Source: Novosphingobium cyanobacteriorum (GTDB taxonomy: Bacteria; Pseudomonadota; Alphaproteobacteria; Sphingomonadales; Sphingomonadaceae). From it: 64,000 nucleotides of DNA. Both the position numbers and the translations under genes were made by a program. The notes under the pieces are model-generated. The model was given only the letters and a program-made list of their open reading frames with translations, had not been told where the DNA came from and did not search any database. Shown piece by piece: positions 47,503 through 57,102 of this stretch (position 1 is the stretch's first letter; every line of letters starts with the position of its first letter). The stretch covers positions 1 through 64,000 of the forward strand of contig NZ_JAROCY010000013.1 of the NCBI RefSeq assembly GCF_029436685.1, read 5' to 3'.

Positions 47503-49367
47503 TGGTGCGCCCGCCCTGCATCGCGCTGGCCGCCACGATGCTCGCGGCCAGCCCTGCCTGTGCGCAGGTGGTGGCCAGACCTGACCGCGCCGTGCCGCCG
47601 CTGCAGACGCCGGCCTATCCCGTCGCGCCCTCGGCTCCCGTCGCCGCGCAACCTTCCGCCGCCGCGCCGGAAGCGGGAGGCAGCATGTTGCTGAAAGACG
47701 TGGGCGTGGCGCAATCCGGCGGTGGCATCGCCATGCCCGCCGCAGACTGGCAGCCAACCACCGATGGCCCCAGCGGCCTCGCGCTGTTGCACACGCCGGG
47801 CGCGCCGCTCGATGCCGCATGGATCCGCCGCCAGTTTGCGGCCAACGGCATGCTGGGCGCACAGGCGGGGTTTGATCGCATCGTCGCGCTCGTCCAGCTG
47901 ATCAATCTTGCCTATCTCAACAACGGCTTCGCCAATTCCGGCGTGCTGATCGAAGGTCGTACCGAGGACGGGGTGCTCAACCTGCGCCTCGTGCTGGGGC
48001 GGCTGGTCGCGCCTGCCGGGGCAGACGCCATTGCCGTCACCTTCCGCAGTGGCCGCGCCAAAGGGCTCGACGCCGGCTATATCCGCCATCGCATGGCCTC
48101 GGCATTGGCCGAACCGCTTGACGTTCGCGCCATCGAGCGTGATTTCCGCCTGCTGTCGGATGATCCCGCGATCCGTACGGTCAACGCCAGCATCGTGCCC
48201 GGCGCCCGTCCAGGCGAAGCCTCGCTCGCCATTGAAGTCGATCCGCAGCCGCGCTTCGACCTGTTCATGACATATGCCAACAACCGTTCGCCCAGCGTCG
48301 GCGGGCAGCGGCTTGGCGTGGGTGGCTCGATGCGATCATGGCACCAGCCGGGCGATGTGCTGGGGGTGCAGTATGGCAGCACCCGCGGGCTCACTGATTT
48401 CACCGCCAGCTATACCACGCCGTTGTTCGGCCAGGGCTGGTCGCTGTCGGTGCGGGGCGGCTTCAACAACGCCTCGGTCGTCGATGCGGCGCTGGCCCCG
48501 CTCGATATCCATTCCCGCGAATACTATGTCGAAGGCGGTCTGTCCCGCACCGTCCTGTCGCGCCCGCTGATGCCGGGGAAGGTGGCTGGAATGTGGCACC
48601 CCGCGCTGGCCGCCTCGGTCGGCATGGTTCTCGTCCATCGCCGGGTAAGGAGCACGCTGCTCGGCCAGCCATTCTCGTTCAGTCCCGGTTCGCGGGACGG
48701 GCGTACCGAATACGATGCGCTGCGGCTGAACTTCGATTTCACCCGCCGCTCGCTCGGCACGGTGTTTGCGGCCTCGCTCACAGGCTCGCTCGGTCTTGGC
48801 GGCACACGCTCCACCCCGCCGGGGGCATTTACGCCAAGCCCGCATTTCACCGCGGCGCTGCTCCAGCTCAACTACGCGCGCCGCCTCACGCCCAAGCTGC
48901 TCGAACTGCGGTTGCGCTTCGCCGGGCAGGTGGCGGGTGGGCTGCTCTATGCGCCGGAACGCTTTTCGGTGGGCGGGGCCGATACGGTGCGCGGCTATCG
49001 CGAAAGCCTGCTGCTGGGCGATCAGGCGGCGGTCGCCTCGGTCGAACTCGCCCGGCCGTTCGATCTGGCAGGCATGCGCGGGGGCCGCTCCGCGTTCCGC
49101 TGGGGCGCATTCACCGCCTCGGTCTTTGCCGATGGCGCGGCCATGCACAACCGCGCCGGGCCCCAGCCACTGCCGCGCGCGGTGGCCAGCGCAGGGGCGC
49201 GGCTGGTGTGGGCCCCGGCGGACTGGCTCACGGCCAGCGGCACCTTCGGCCAGCCGCTGCGCCATGTCGAAACCACCGGCAGCCGCAACCTGCAGGATCG
49301 CGGCTTCGCCTTCCAGATCGTGCTGCACCCGTTGGGCCTTGCCCGCGCGTTCCGCAGGGAGAATTGA
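47502..49367 (+). CDS. two-partner secretion outer-membrane transporter (ShlB/FhaC/HecB)
   Basis: 621 aa from ATG 47502. A signal peptide ends near SPACAQ, then a Pro/Ala-rich linker. A POTRA domain with LAYLNNGFANSGVLIEG and the linker to the barrel FDLFMTYANNRSPSVGGQRL follow. The barrel contains the conserved VGGADTVRGYRE motif (RFSVGGADTVRGYRESLLLG), needed for secretion. It ends AFQIVLHPLGLARAFRREN. It exports the exoprotein encoded 3 bp downstream. Confidence 0.93.
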   Translation: MVRPPCIALAATMLAASPACAQVVARPDRAVPPLQTPAYPVAPSAPVAAQPSAAAPEAGGSMLLKDVGVAQSGGGIAMPAADWQPTTDGPSGLALLHTPGAPLDAAWIRRQFAANGMLGAQAGFDRIVALVQLINLAYLNNGFANSGVLIEGRTEDGVLNLRLVLGRLVAPAGADAIAVTFRSGRAKGLDAGYIRHRMASALAEPLDVRAIERDFRLLSDDPAIRTVNASIVPGARPGEASLAIEVDPQPRFDLFMTYANNRSPSVGGQRLGVGGSMRSWHQPGDVLGVQYGSTRGLTDFTASYTTPLFGQGWSLSVRGGFNNASVVDAALAPLDIHSREYYVEGGLSRTVLSRPLMPGKVAGMWHPALAASVGMVLVHRRVRSTLLGQPFSFSPGSRDGRTEYDALRLNFDFTRRSLGTVFAASLTGSLGLGGTRSTPPGAFTPSPHFTAALLQLNYARRLTPKLLELRLRFAGQVAGGLLYAPERFSVGGADTVRGYRESLLLGDQAAVASVELARPFDLAGMRGGRSAFRWGAFTASVFADGAAMHNRAGPQPLPRAVASAGARLVWAPADWLTASGTFGQPLRHVETTGSRNLQDRGFAFQIVLHPLGLARAFRREN

Positions 49368-49370
49368 GCG

Positions 49371-52300
49371 ATGCAGAGCCTGCCCGCCCGCGCCGCGCTT
49401 GCCCTGGTCGCGTTCCATGCCTTGCCCGTCATGGCCCAGACCGCCACCGTCATCGTGCCCGACGCCGCCGCCAGCGCGCTTTCCACCGGCACCACCGCCC
49501 TCCGCACGGGCAGGGTCACCACCATCGACGGAGGCACCCTTTCGGGCGGCAACCTGTTCCACAGCTTCACCAGCTTCAACCTTGCGCAGGGCGATACCGC
49601 GCGCTGGACCACCACCCTTGTCGATCCCGCGCGCGTCACCACCGTGGTCAACCGCGTGACCGGTGGCGACGTCTCGCGCATTGATGGCAGGATCGATTCC
49701 AACGCGCTGCCCAATGCGGCATTCTTCTTCATCAACCCGGCGGGCGTGGTGCTCGGCCCCTCAGCCCGGATTGACGTGCCTGCCGCAGCACACTTCTCCA
49801 CCGCGCAGTCGCTGAAGTTCGCCGACGGTTCGGAATTCGCCATCGCCACGCCAGGCGGCTCGCGCCTCAGCCTCGCCAGCCCGCAAAGCTTCGGCTTCCT
49901 GGGCGGGCAGGGCAACATCACCATCCTCACCCGATCGCAAACCTCAATGCCGGCCAGCCTCGATCTGTCCGCCGCCAACGTCAGGATCGCCGACGCGAGG
50001 GTTTCGGCTCCATCGCTGCGCATCGCGGCTGTGGGGCAGGGCACCGCCGAAGTGCCCCTCACGGGCGTGCCCGCTCAGCTCTCCGGCCATGTCACCATCA
50101 CCGATTCCCGCCTGACCGCCGGGGCAGGGGGGCTGCAGATTGCGGGCGGCACGATCTCCACCGTGTTCACCACGCTGGCGATGCGGACCACCGATGCCGT
50201 GCCCACCGCCAACCTCACCCTGAAGGCGGACCGCATTGCCTTGCAGGCGAGCGAGGTCAGCACGCTTTCGACTGGCGCGGCTCCATCCGCCGCCATCCGC
50301 ATTGATGGGCGACGCGTCATCATCGCCGACGGAACCATGATCCGCACCCGTGCCACGCGCGGAGGCAGCGCTGGTTCGATTGCGGTCGATGCGGCATCGC
50401 TTCTGGTCGATACGGCGGCGATCACATCCTCTACCGCGCGTTCCGGCCACGCCGGGGCCATCGACATCGGCGTGTCGGGCAATGCCGACCTGCGCAACAC
50501 CGAGGTCAGCTCCACCGCGCTCACGGGCTCCACCGGCAATGCCGGCGCGGTCACGCTGCGCACCGGCACGATGACCGTGTTCGGCAGCGCGATCGCCTCC
50601 AACGTGTTTGATCGCACGCTGGGCCGTGCCGGGCTCGTCTCGGTAACCGCCGATGCGCTGCGGCTCGATGGTGGCACCCTGATCGGGTCGTCCACACTGG
50701 GCAGCGGCGCGGGCGGCTCGATCGCCGTGACCGTGAAGGGCGGGCTGCGGCTCTATACCCAGTCCGCCATATCCGCCGATACGCAAGGCGGCGGCGCGGG
50801 CGGCAACGTGCAGGTCGATGCTGGCACCGTCACCGTCGATGATGCGCTGATCTCCGCCGATGCCTATGCACAAGGCAATGCGGGCGCGCTTTCCGTCATT
50901 GCCGACAGCGTTACCATCAGCAATGGTGGCAATATCAGCTCCGATGCGCGCGGGCAGGGGGCAGGTGGCGCAGTGGGCGTCAACGCCCGCCGCGTTACCG
51001 TCGACAGCGCCTTCATCTCGGCCGACAGCTATGACAGCGGCAACGGCGGCACGATCACCCTGTCTGCGGGCAAGCTGGTGGTGGAAAACGAAGGCAAGGT
51101 CCGCTCCGCTTCGTTCGGCGCCGGCTCGGCGGGCGGCATCGTGGTGGCTGCGCAAAGCCTGCTGGTCAACAACACCGGCTCGATCTCGTCAGATTCCTTT
51201 GACACCGGCTCTTCGGGCACCGTTGCGGTCGAAGCGGAACGACTCACCGTGGCCAACAACAGCTACATCACGTCCGACGGAGTCAGCGCCGGTGGCGCAG
51301 GCGCGGTTTCGGTCAAGGCGGGCCAGCTGCTGCTGATGGGCAGCTTCGTCGGCGCGGAAACCTATCAGGACGGCGCCAGCGGCGAAGTGGCGGTCGTGGC
51401 GGACAGCATCGTGCTCGATGATGGCAGCATCGCCAGCCGCGCCCGCCCTGGCTCATCCGGCAATGCCGGAACCATCCGCATCACTGCCGGATCGGTTTCG
51501 GCGCGCAATCTGGGCTTCATCACGTCCGAAACCTTTGGCCCTGGCCAGGCTGGCGATATCGTGCTCACTGCAGATCGCCTGCTGTTGCAGGACGACAGCT
51601 TCATCGCATCCAATTCCAACGGTGCGGGCACGGCCGGATCAGTCTCCGTCACCGCCGGGCGCGCCAGCCTCGCTTCGGGTGCAGAAATCACCTCGAGTGC
51701 GAACGATGCCGGCTCGGGCGGCGATGTCTCCGTCACCGCCGACCTGCTCACTCTCGCCAATGGCCAGATCGGCACCAGCGCCGCCCGCACATCCACGGGC
51801 GATGCGGGCGACGTTTCCGTCAACGCCGGCCGGCTGGACATCGTGCACGGCGCCATCACGTCTGACGGGCTGGGCCGGGGCGGGGCGGGAACGATTGCGG
51901 TCAATGCCGGTGCGCTCGCCATGGATGGCGGTGCGATTTCGGGCTTTTCGGCCGCGCGCGCCCGCGGTTCTGGTTCGGTCCTGCTGACGGTCGATGGCGC
52001 GCTGTCGATGGCCAATGGCGCCACGATCACCGCCTCTTCCGCCAATGCCGGCACCAGCGGCACGGTGAACGTGACGGCCGATGTCCTCACCGCCACCGGT
52101 GAAGGCACCGCCATCACCACGTCCAACACCTGGCCCGGCGTGGCAGGCCAACCGGCGGGCGCGGCGGGCGCGGCCGGCATGATCGACCTTGCCGCGCGGC
52201 GCATCACCATCGCCGATGGCGCGGTCCTTTCCAGCAATTCGCTGTCCGGCCCGGCGGGAGACATTGCCGTTGCCATGCCCCGGACCGGCATCTTCCTCCT

Positions 52301-52733
52301 CGTCGGCAGCAAAGCACCGGGGGTGGTCACCACCTCTTCGGGCCCCGGCACAGGCGGGCGCATCATCATCCGCAACCCGCTCGCGCTCGTTTCCAACGGC
52401 GGCAGCATCCTTGCCCAAGGCCAGCTTGGCGGCGCGCTGCTCGAACTCGGCTCGCGCTATTTCATCCAATCGGCCGACCGGGCAAACCTGATCGCGGTGG
52501 ACGGCGCCATCCGCATCGATGCCAATGTCTACGATGTCAGCGCCGGCACCGCGCCGTCCTCGCTCGATTATCTCGATGCGTCCAAGGTCCTGCTCGGCCA
52601 ATGCGCCTCGGCCCGCGCCACTGGCGAGACCAGCCGCATCGGCTGGCGCAACACCGGCCCTTATGCCGCCCGCCCCATCCGCACCCGCATCACCCTGCAA
52701 GGCCTGCCCGCCACGCAGGCACCGATGTGCTGA
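49371..52733 (+). CDS. filamentous haemagglutinin-type TPS exoprotein (TpsA)
   Basis: 1120 aa. After a signal peptide (ending HALPVMAQ) comes the TPS domain with NLFHSFTSFNLAQGDTARW, NRVTGGDVSRIDGRI and AAFFFINPAGVVLGPSARID, the region read by the ShlB-type partner. From ~250 to ~1040 lies a beta-helix of loose ~25-aa repeats rich in G, A, S and T (pattern GNAGxVxVxAxxLxxxxGxIxS). The C-terminus holds two Cys (LLGQCASARA and the final PMC). It starts 3 bp after the transporter stop. Adhesin or biofilm function is likely; no toxin domain is seen. Confidence 0.93.
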   Translation: MQSLPARAALALVAFHALPVMAQTATVIVPDAAASALSTGTTALRTGRVTTIDGGTLSGGNLFHSFTSFNLAQGDTARWTTTLVDPARVTTVVNRVTGGDVSRIDGRIDSNALPNAAFFFINPAGVVLGPSARIDVPAAAHFSTAQSLKFADGSEFAIATPGGSRLSLASPQSFGFLGGQGNITILTRSQTSMPASLDLSAANVRIADARVSAPSLRIAAVGQGTAEVPLTGVPAQLSGHVTITDSRLTAGAGGLQIAGGTISTVFTTLAMRTTDAVPTANLTLKADRIALQASEVSTLSTGAAPSAAIRIDGRRVIIADGTMIRTRATRGGSAGSIAVDAASLLVDTAAITSSTARSGHAGAIDIGVSGNADLRNTEVSSTALTGSTGNAGAVTLRTGTMTVFGSAIASNVFDRTLGRAGLVSVTADALRLDGGTLIGSSTLGSGAGGSIAVTVKGGLRLYTQSAISADTQGGGAGGNVQVDAGTVTVDDALISADAYAQGNAGALSVIADSVTISNGGNISSDARGQGAGGAVGVNARRVTVDSAFISADSYDSGNGGTITLSAGKLVVENEGKVRSASFGAGSAGGIVVAAQSLLVNNTGSISSDSFDTGSSGTVAVEAERLTVANNSYITSDGVSAGGAGAVSVKAGQLLLMGSFVGAETYQDGASGEVAVVADSIVLDDGSIASRARPGSSGNAGTIRITAGSVSARNLGFITSETFGPGQAGDIVLTADRLLLQDDSFIASNSNGAGTAGSVSVTAGRASLASGAEITSSANDAGSGGDVSVTADLLTLANGQIGTSAARTSTGDAGDVSVNAGRLDIVHGAITSDGLGRGGAGTIAVNAGALAMDGGAISGFSAARARGSGSVLLTVDGALSMANGATITASSANAGTSGTVNVTADVLTATGEGTAITTSNTWPGVAGQPAGAAGAAGMIDLAARRITIADGAVLSSNSLSGPAGDIAVAMPRTGIFLLVGSKAPGVVTTSSGPGTGGRIIIRNPLALVSNGGSILAQGQLGGALLELGSRYFIQSADRANLIAVDGAIRIDANVYDVSAGTAPSSLDYLDASKVLLGQCASARATGETSRIGWRNTGPYAARPIRTRITLQGLPATQAPMC

Positions 52734-52754
52734 TCATCCAAGGAAAGAGGAGTG

Positions 52755-52852
52755 CGGCAGGATTTTCTGCCAAGCGCGCCAGGCCAAGGGTTTCCCGAGG
52801 CTCAAGCCGTCTCTGGTCGATCCACAGTCTCACATCCTTGTCACCGGCGACC
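52755..52852 (+). repeat. dispersed ~100-bp intergenic element, copy 1
   Basis: Begins CGGCAGGATTTT, passes GCCAAG and GCGCCAG, and ends CTTGTCACCGGCGACC. The same landmarks in the same order and orientation occur at 61420-61519. It fills the gap between the TpsA stop and the convergent flavin monooxygenase. Confidence 0.6.
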
Positions 52853-52884
52853 CCCGCGGAGCGCGTGAAGATCAAGCGTGGTCT

Positions 52885-54612
52885 TCAGGCCCGTACGATG
52901 CCTTCAAACCGCGCCTTGAGCTGGAGACCGAGCAGTTTGCAGTAGAACCTCACTTGCGCGAGGTTGCCGCCCATGAACCACAAGCCGTCCTGTGCAGTCG
53001 GCTTCCACATGTTGCGCAATTCGCCTTCCCATGGCCCCGGATCGCCTTTGAAGCCCGAGCCATAGCCCCAGCATCTGCCGATCTTCGCTGCGACATCCTC
53101 GCCGATAAGCCGCGCGACCCATTCCTCCATTGCGCCGAAGCCGGTGGCGTAGACGATGACATCCGCCTCGATATGACTGCCATCGGCGAAGGCCATTCCG
53201 GTTTTGGTCAGATGCGTGATCTCGCTGCCGGATTTCAGCGCTATGCGGCCGTTGGCGACCATTTCGCATGCGCCGACATCGATATAGTAACCTGACGCCG
53301 AACGCAGGTACTTGCCGGAGATGCCTGCGCCGTCCTCGGCAAAGTCGAGCTTGAACCCGGCCTTCTCAAGCCGGTCATAGAAAGGAGCCTCGGCCTTCCG
53401 GATCTCGGCCCAGGCCTGGCGGTGGACCTGCTCCTGCAAACGGATCGGCACCGAGGCCGTCAGAAGGTCGGCCCGATCCGTGGTGATGCCGGCTTCGACT
53501 GCTTCCTGGGAAAAGACCGGCTTGAGCAGAACGTCGGTCATGGTCGACTGGCGAACGATGTGAGTGGACGAGCGCTGGACCATGGTGGCCTGCGCGCCAT
53601 GTTCGACAAGATCCGCGCAGATGTCGTGCGCGCTGTTGTTCGCGCCGACCACAATTACCCGCTTGCCTGCCATCCCCGCGCCGCCGGGGTGGGCGCTGGA
53701 ATGGTATTGCTGGCCCTGGAAGAGGTCTTGTCCGGCAATTTCGGGCTGCCGGGCAAAGCCGGCATTGCCAAGTGCCATCACCAGCTGGGTCGGTTGCAGC
53801 ACTATGTCTTCGCCGTTGCGGCGCACAGTGGCATGCCATGTTCCAGCAGCGGCATCGTGGCGTGCGGAAACCAGTTCGGTTTCTGTCCAGACATTGAGCT
53901 CCATTGCATTGGCATAGAACTCCAGCCAATCGCCCATCTTGTCCTTGGGGGTGTAGACCGGCCAATGATCGGGAAACGGCAGATACGGCATGTGATCGTA
54001 CCAGACCGGATCGTGCAGGGTCAGCGACTTGTAGCGCGAGCGCCACTGGTCACCCACCCGGGGATGCTTGTCGATCAGCAGGTGCGGCACGCCAAGCAGT
54101 TGCAGAGTGGCGCCGATGGCGAGGCCCGACTGCCCGGCGCCGACAACGAGCACATACGGCTGGCGCGTGACGCCCATCTCGGCGCGTTCTGCCGTGCGGA
54201 GGTCTGCCCAGTTGCGGCCCTGCGCATCGCCCACCATGCCGGTATGGCGCCGGCTGCGCACGGGAAATTCATGGCCACGAAGGTCATCCAGCACGGTGAA
54301 GAATGACAACGCCTTGCCATCCACCAGTCTGAGGTAGCCTTGGCACGTTCCTGCCGCAGTCTCGAACGAGATGAAGCCTTCGCTTGCTCCGGCGTCGGCA
54401 GAGGTCACCCAGTTTCGCGCTCTGGTCAGTGCAACCTGCCTGCCGGCGAATGCCGCTATTGCGGCGGTGCCCTCGTGTGTGGCGAGCGTCCAGTCGAACG
54501 CCAGAAAATCTCGCCATAACCCGGTTGGCAGGAACAGATCGGCAACCGCCGCGCCATCCTCTCGCCCAAGGGCCAAATCCAGGCTCGAAAGCCAGCCTGC
54601 CACGTCCGACAC
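52885..54612 (-). CDS. flavin-containing monooxygenase with N-terminal SnoaL/NTF2-like domain
   Basis: 575 aa. The first ~130 residues are an NTF2-like fold (LSSLDLALGREDGAAVADLF). An FAD Rossmann motif follows at about 155 (VLVVGAGQSGLAIG), then KHPRVGDQWRSRYKSLTLHD, an FMO-like FQGQQYHSSAH and a second dinucleotide site VIVVGANNSAHD, and VIVYATGFG. This composite type occurs among Baeyer-Villiger/N-hydroxylating flavoproteins of actinobacteria and sphingomonads. It lies 50 bp downstream of a TonB receptor, suggesting oxidation of an imported compound; the substrate is unknown. Confidence 0.9.
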   Translation of the reverse strand: MSDVAGWLSSLDLALGREDGAAVADLFLPTGLWRDFLAFDWTLATHEGTAAIAAFAGRQVALTRARNWVTSADAGASEGFISFETAAGTCQGYLRLVDGKALSFFTVLDDLRGHEFPVRSRRHTGMVGDAQGRNWADLRTAERAEMGVTRQPYVLVVGAGQSGLAIGATLQLLGVPHLLIDKHPRVGDQWRSRYKSLTLHDPVWYDHMPYLPFPDHWPVYTPKDKMGDWLEFYANAMELNVWTETELVSARHDAAAGTWHATVRRNGEDIVLQPTQLVMALGNAGFARQPEIAGQDLFQGQQYHSSAHPGGAGMAGKRVIVVGANNSAHDICADLVEHGAQATMVQRSSTHIVRQSTMTDVLLKPVFSQEAVEAGITTDRADLLTASVPIRLQEQVHRQAWAEIRKAEAPFYDRLEKAGFKLDFAEDGAGISGKYLRSASGYYIDVGACEMVANGRIALKSGSEITHLTKTGMAFADGSHIEADVIVYATGFGAMEEWVARLIGEDVAAKIGRCWGYGSGFKGDPGPWEGELRNMWKPTAQDGLWFMGGNLAQVRFYCKLLGLQLKARFEGIVRA

Positions 54613-54662
54613 CGCTATTCTCCCCGTTCAACTGCCTGTGTAACCAACACGCGCCCGTACCG

Positions 54663-56936
54663 TCAGAAATGCGCGCTGAGCTGAACGCCGTAGGTGCGCG
54701 GTTCGTTGTAATTGACCTGGTCCTGCGTGATGACCGGGAAGATCGCGGTGATGTATCTGGTTTTGGTGAGGTTCTTGCCGAACACCGCGATGTCATAGCG
54801 CCCGCCCGGCGCACTCCAGGCGAGGCGTGCGTTGAGCAGGCCATAGCCCTTGACCTTGGTCGCTGTGGCGTTGTCGGGATAAAGGAATATCGGAGAGGTG
54901 TAGGTGCCATCCACGTTGGCACGAACTTCGCTGCCGTTCGCCAATGGCACGGTCAGGCGCACGCCCCCTGATGCGGCGAAAGCAGGTGCATTGACCAGAC
55001 GGTTGCCGGCAAGGCTGGCGCCGCCAAGGGCCGTGAACGTCTTGTACTTGCTGTCCATCAGTGTGAAGGCGCTGAACAGTTCGAGATTGCGCACGGGCCG
55101 CGCGGTTACTTCGGCCTCGAGCCCGTAGATTCGCGCATTGCCGGCATTGAGCTTGCGCTGGACCGGCACTGGCCCGCTGAGATCGAACACGAACACCTGA
55201 AGGTCGCGGTAGTCGTAGTAGAAGGCCGAGGCATTGAACCGCAGGCGCCGGTCGAGGAGGTCGGTCTTCACGCCAACTTCATAGGCGTAGAGTTTCTCGG
55301 ACCGGAACGGTGCAAGCTGTGCGATATCCGTTGATGCGCCACCGGCAAAGCCGCCGCTGTTGTATCCCTTTGAGAACGAGGCGTAGACGAGCGTATCATC
55401 GACCTTGTAGTTGAGTGCTGCACGCCAGCTCAGGTCATTGAAGCTCTTGCGCCCGTCAAAGCTGACCAGCGGGACGGTCACGTCGGAGTAGGCCGTCACC
55501 GGGACGATCGTGCCCAACGCATCGAACAGGCTTTCGAACTTCATGCGGATGCGATCGTGCGAATAGCGCAGCCCCAGCGTGGCGGTGAGGCTGTCGGTAA
55601 GCTTGTAGTCGCCCTGGCCAAAAACCGCATAGCTGTCTGTCTTCTGGGTATAGGGATAGCGCAGCAGCCCAAGCGAGTTGACGGGGTCGAAACCACCCAG
55701 CGGCGCGCTGGGATCGCGCAGGCCCCGCAGCAGATCGAATGAACTGTCGGTCTTCAGGTTGTCATGGAAGTAGAAGCCGCCAACAATCCAGTTGAACGTG
55801 TTCTCGCCCACTGATTGCAGTCGCAGTTCCTGGCTGAACTGGCGGGGGCGATCTTCGGAATAGGAGCTGATGACCTGGTTGGGACTGGCGTCAGTATCCT
55901 CCAGTGTGGCACGGTTGACCTGCTCGTAGGCGGTGATCGTGGTCAGTTGGACATTGCCCAGCGTGAACTGGCCGGTAAGCGACGCGCCAAACACGTTGAT
56001 GCGCTCCTTGCCTTCAACATCGTAGTCGCCAGCGTAAGGATCACCATCGGTGTCGGCATAGCCGAAGCCATCGGTCGGGGTGCCATCGGGCAGGAAGGCG
56101 GGATTGCCGAAGAAGTCCACACCCTGGCCGCGATGCTGGAACTGGCGCGCACCGCCACTGTTGCGGCCGGTGTGGACGGTGATCCTGATCAGGGCATCCC
56201 CCGATGGCGTGAAGTCGACAATGCCCCGTGCCGCCCACAGGTCAAGATTGTTGACCCGGTGGCCGGTGAAGCGATTGAAGGTGGTGCCATCGTTGCGGTG
56301 ATAAAGGCCTGAAATGCGTGCCTTCAGCTTGTCACCAGCAATTGGCCCGCCAATCCCACCTTCAAGCCGAACTTCGTTGAACCGACCGTAGAGCGCCGAA
56401 AAATCGCCGCTCAACGTATCGGTTGGCTTGCGTGAATTGAAGCGGATCGCGCCTGCCGTGGTGTTCCGGCCATAAAGCGTGCCCTGCGGCCCCTTCAGCA
56501 CTTCGATACCGTCGGAATCAAACACGTTGAACAGCTTGCCGGCGTTGGCTCCGATGAACACGTCATCGACATAAATGCCCACCGCGCCAGTCGTGTTCGA
56601 ATTGAAATCGCCGATGCCGACGCCGCGAATGAACAGCGAAGTGGTTGATGCGGCTGTGCCGGCCTGCATCGAAAGGCTGGGCACCAGCATGGTCAGGTCA
56701 CGCGGGTCACGCACTCCGGATTCTCGCAGCGCTGCTCCGCTGACCGCGGTGATTGCGATCGGCACGTCCTGCACGTTCTGTTGCCGCCGTTGTGCGGTGA
56801 CAACGATCTCATCAATGGCCCCGCCGTCCTTCGCCCGTTCAACTCCCTGGGCCATTGCAACGTGCGGACATGCTGCAAGGAGGGTGGATGAGGTCAAAAG
56901 CGAGAGCGCCGTGCGACGACGAAAAAATTTGACCAT
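54663..56936 (-). CDS. TonB-dependent receptor of the second catabolic cluster
   Basis: 757 aa from ATG 56936, chosen for the upstream AGGGGAGT and for starting the signal peptide (ALSLLTSSTLLAACPHVAMA). The frame opens at 57026. TonB-box IDEIVVTAQRRQQN, plug PIAITAVSGAALRESG and VLKGPQGTLYGRNTTAGAI are followed by a barrel ending GVQLSAHF. It heads an operon with the flavin monooxygenase and is divergent from a TetR gene. Confidence 0.93.
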   Translation of the reverse strand: MVKFFRRRTALSLLTSSTLLAACPHVAMAQGVERAKDGGAIDEIVVTAQRRQQNVQDVPIAITAVSGAALRESGVRDPRDLTMLVPSLSMQAGTAASTTSLFIRGVGIGDFNSNTTGAVGIYVDDVFIGANAGKLFNVFDSDGIEVLKGPQGTLYGRNTTAGAIRFNSRKPTDTLSGDFSALYGRFNEVRLEGGIGGPIAGDKLKARISGLYHRNDGTTFNRFTGHRVNNLDLWAARGIVDFTPSGDALIRITVHTGRNSGGARQFQHRGQGVDFFGNPAFLPDGTPTDGFGYADTDGDPYAGDYDVEGKERINVFGASLTGQFTLGNVQLTTITAYEQVNRATLEDTDASPNQVISSYSEDRPRQFSQELRLQSVGENTFNWIVGGFYFHDNLKTDSSFDLLRGLRDPSAPLGGFDPVNSLGLLRYPYTQKTDSYAVFGQGDYKLTDSLTATLGLRYSHDRIRMKFESLFDALGTIVPVTAYSDVTVPLVSFDGRKSFNDLSWRAALNYKVDDTLVYASFSKGYNSGGFAGGASTDIAQLAPFRSEKLYAYEVGVKTDLLDRRLRFNASAFYYDYRDLQVFVFDLSGPVPVQRKLNAGNARIYGLEAEVTARPVRNLELFSAFTLMDSKYKTFTALGGASLAGNRLVNAPAFAASGGVRLTVPLANGSEVRANVDGTYTSPIFLYPDNATATKVKGYGLLNARLAWSAPGGRYDIAVFGKNLTKTRYITAIFPVITQDQVNYNEPRTYGVQLSAHF

Positions 56937-57084
56937 TATATGGATTACTCCCCTGCAGCCCATGAGGCGCATCTCAAAGAACGCACCATACCGCCGATAC
57001 TTCCAATGACTCTCGGGAGCGGTCAAGCAAAAATTTTATAAAAATCCGGTTTAGGCCCAAGACGCACCTTGCGCGGCGTGGCGT

Positions 57085-57097
57085 GATTGATACAATC
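57085..57097. promoter_or_regulatory. candidate operator between the TonB receptor and TetR genes
   Basis: GATTG-ATA-CAATC is a short perfect dyad 5 bp before the TetR start, in the divergent promoter region. The AT-rich stretch 57030-57048 nearby probably contains a -10. The arms are short, so support is modest. Confidence 0.4.
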
Positions 57098-57102
57098 GCC
57101 GA

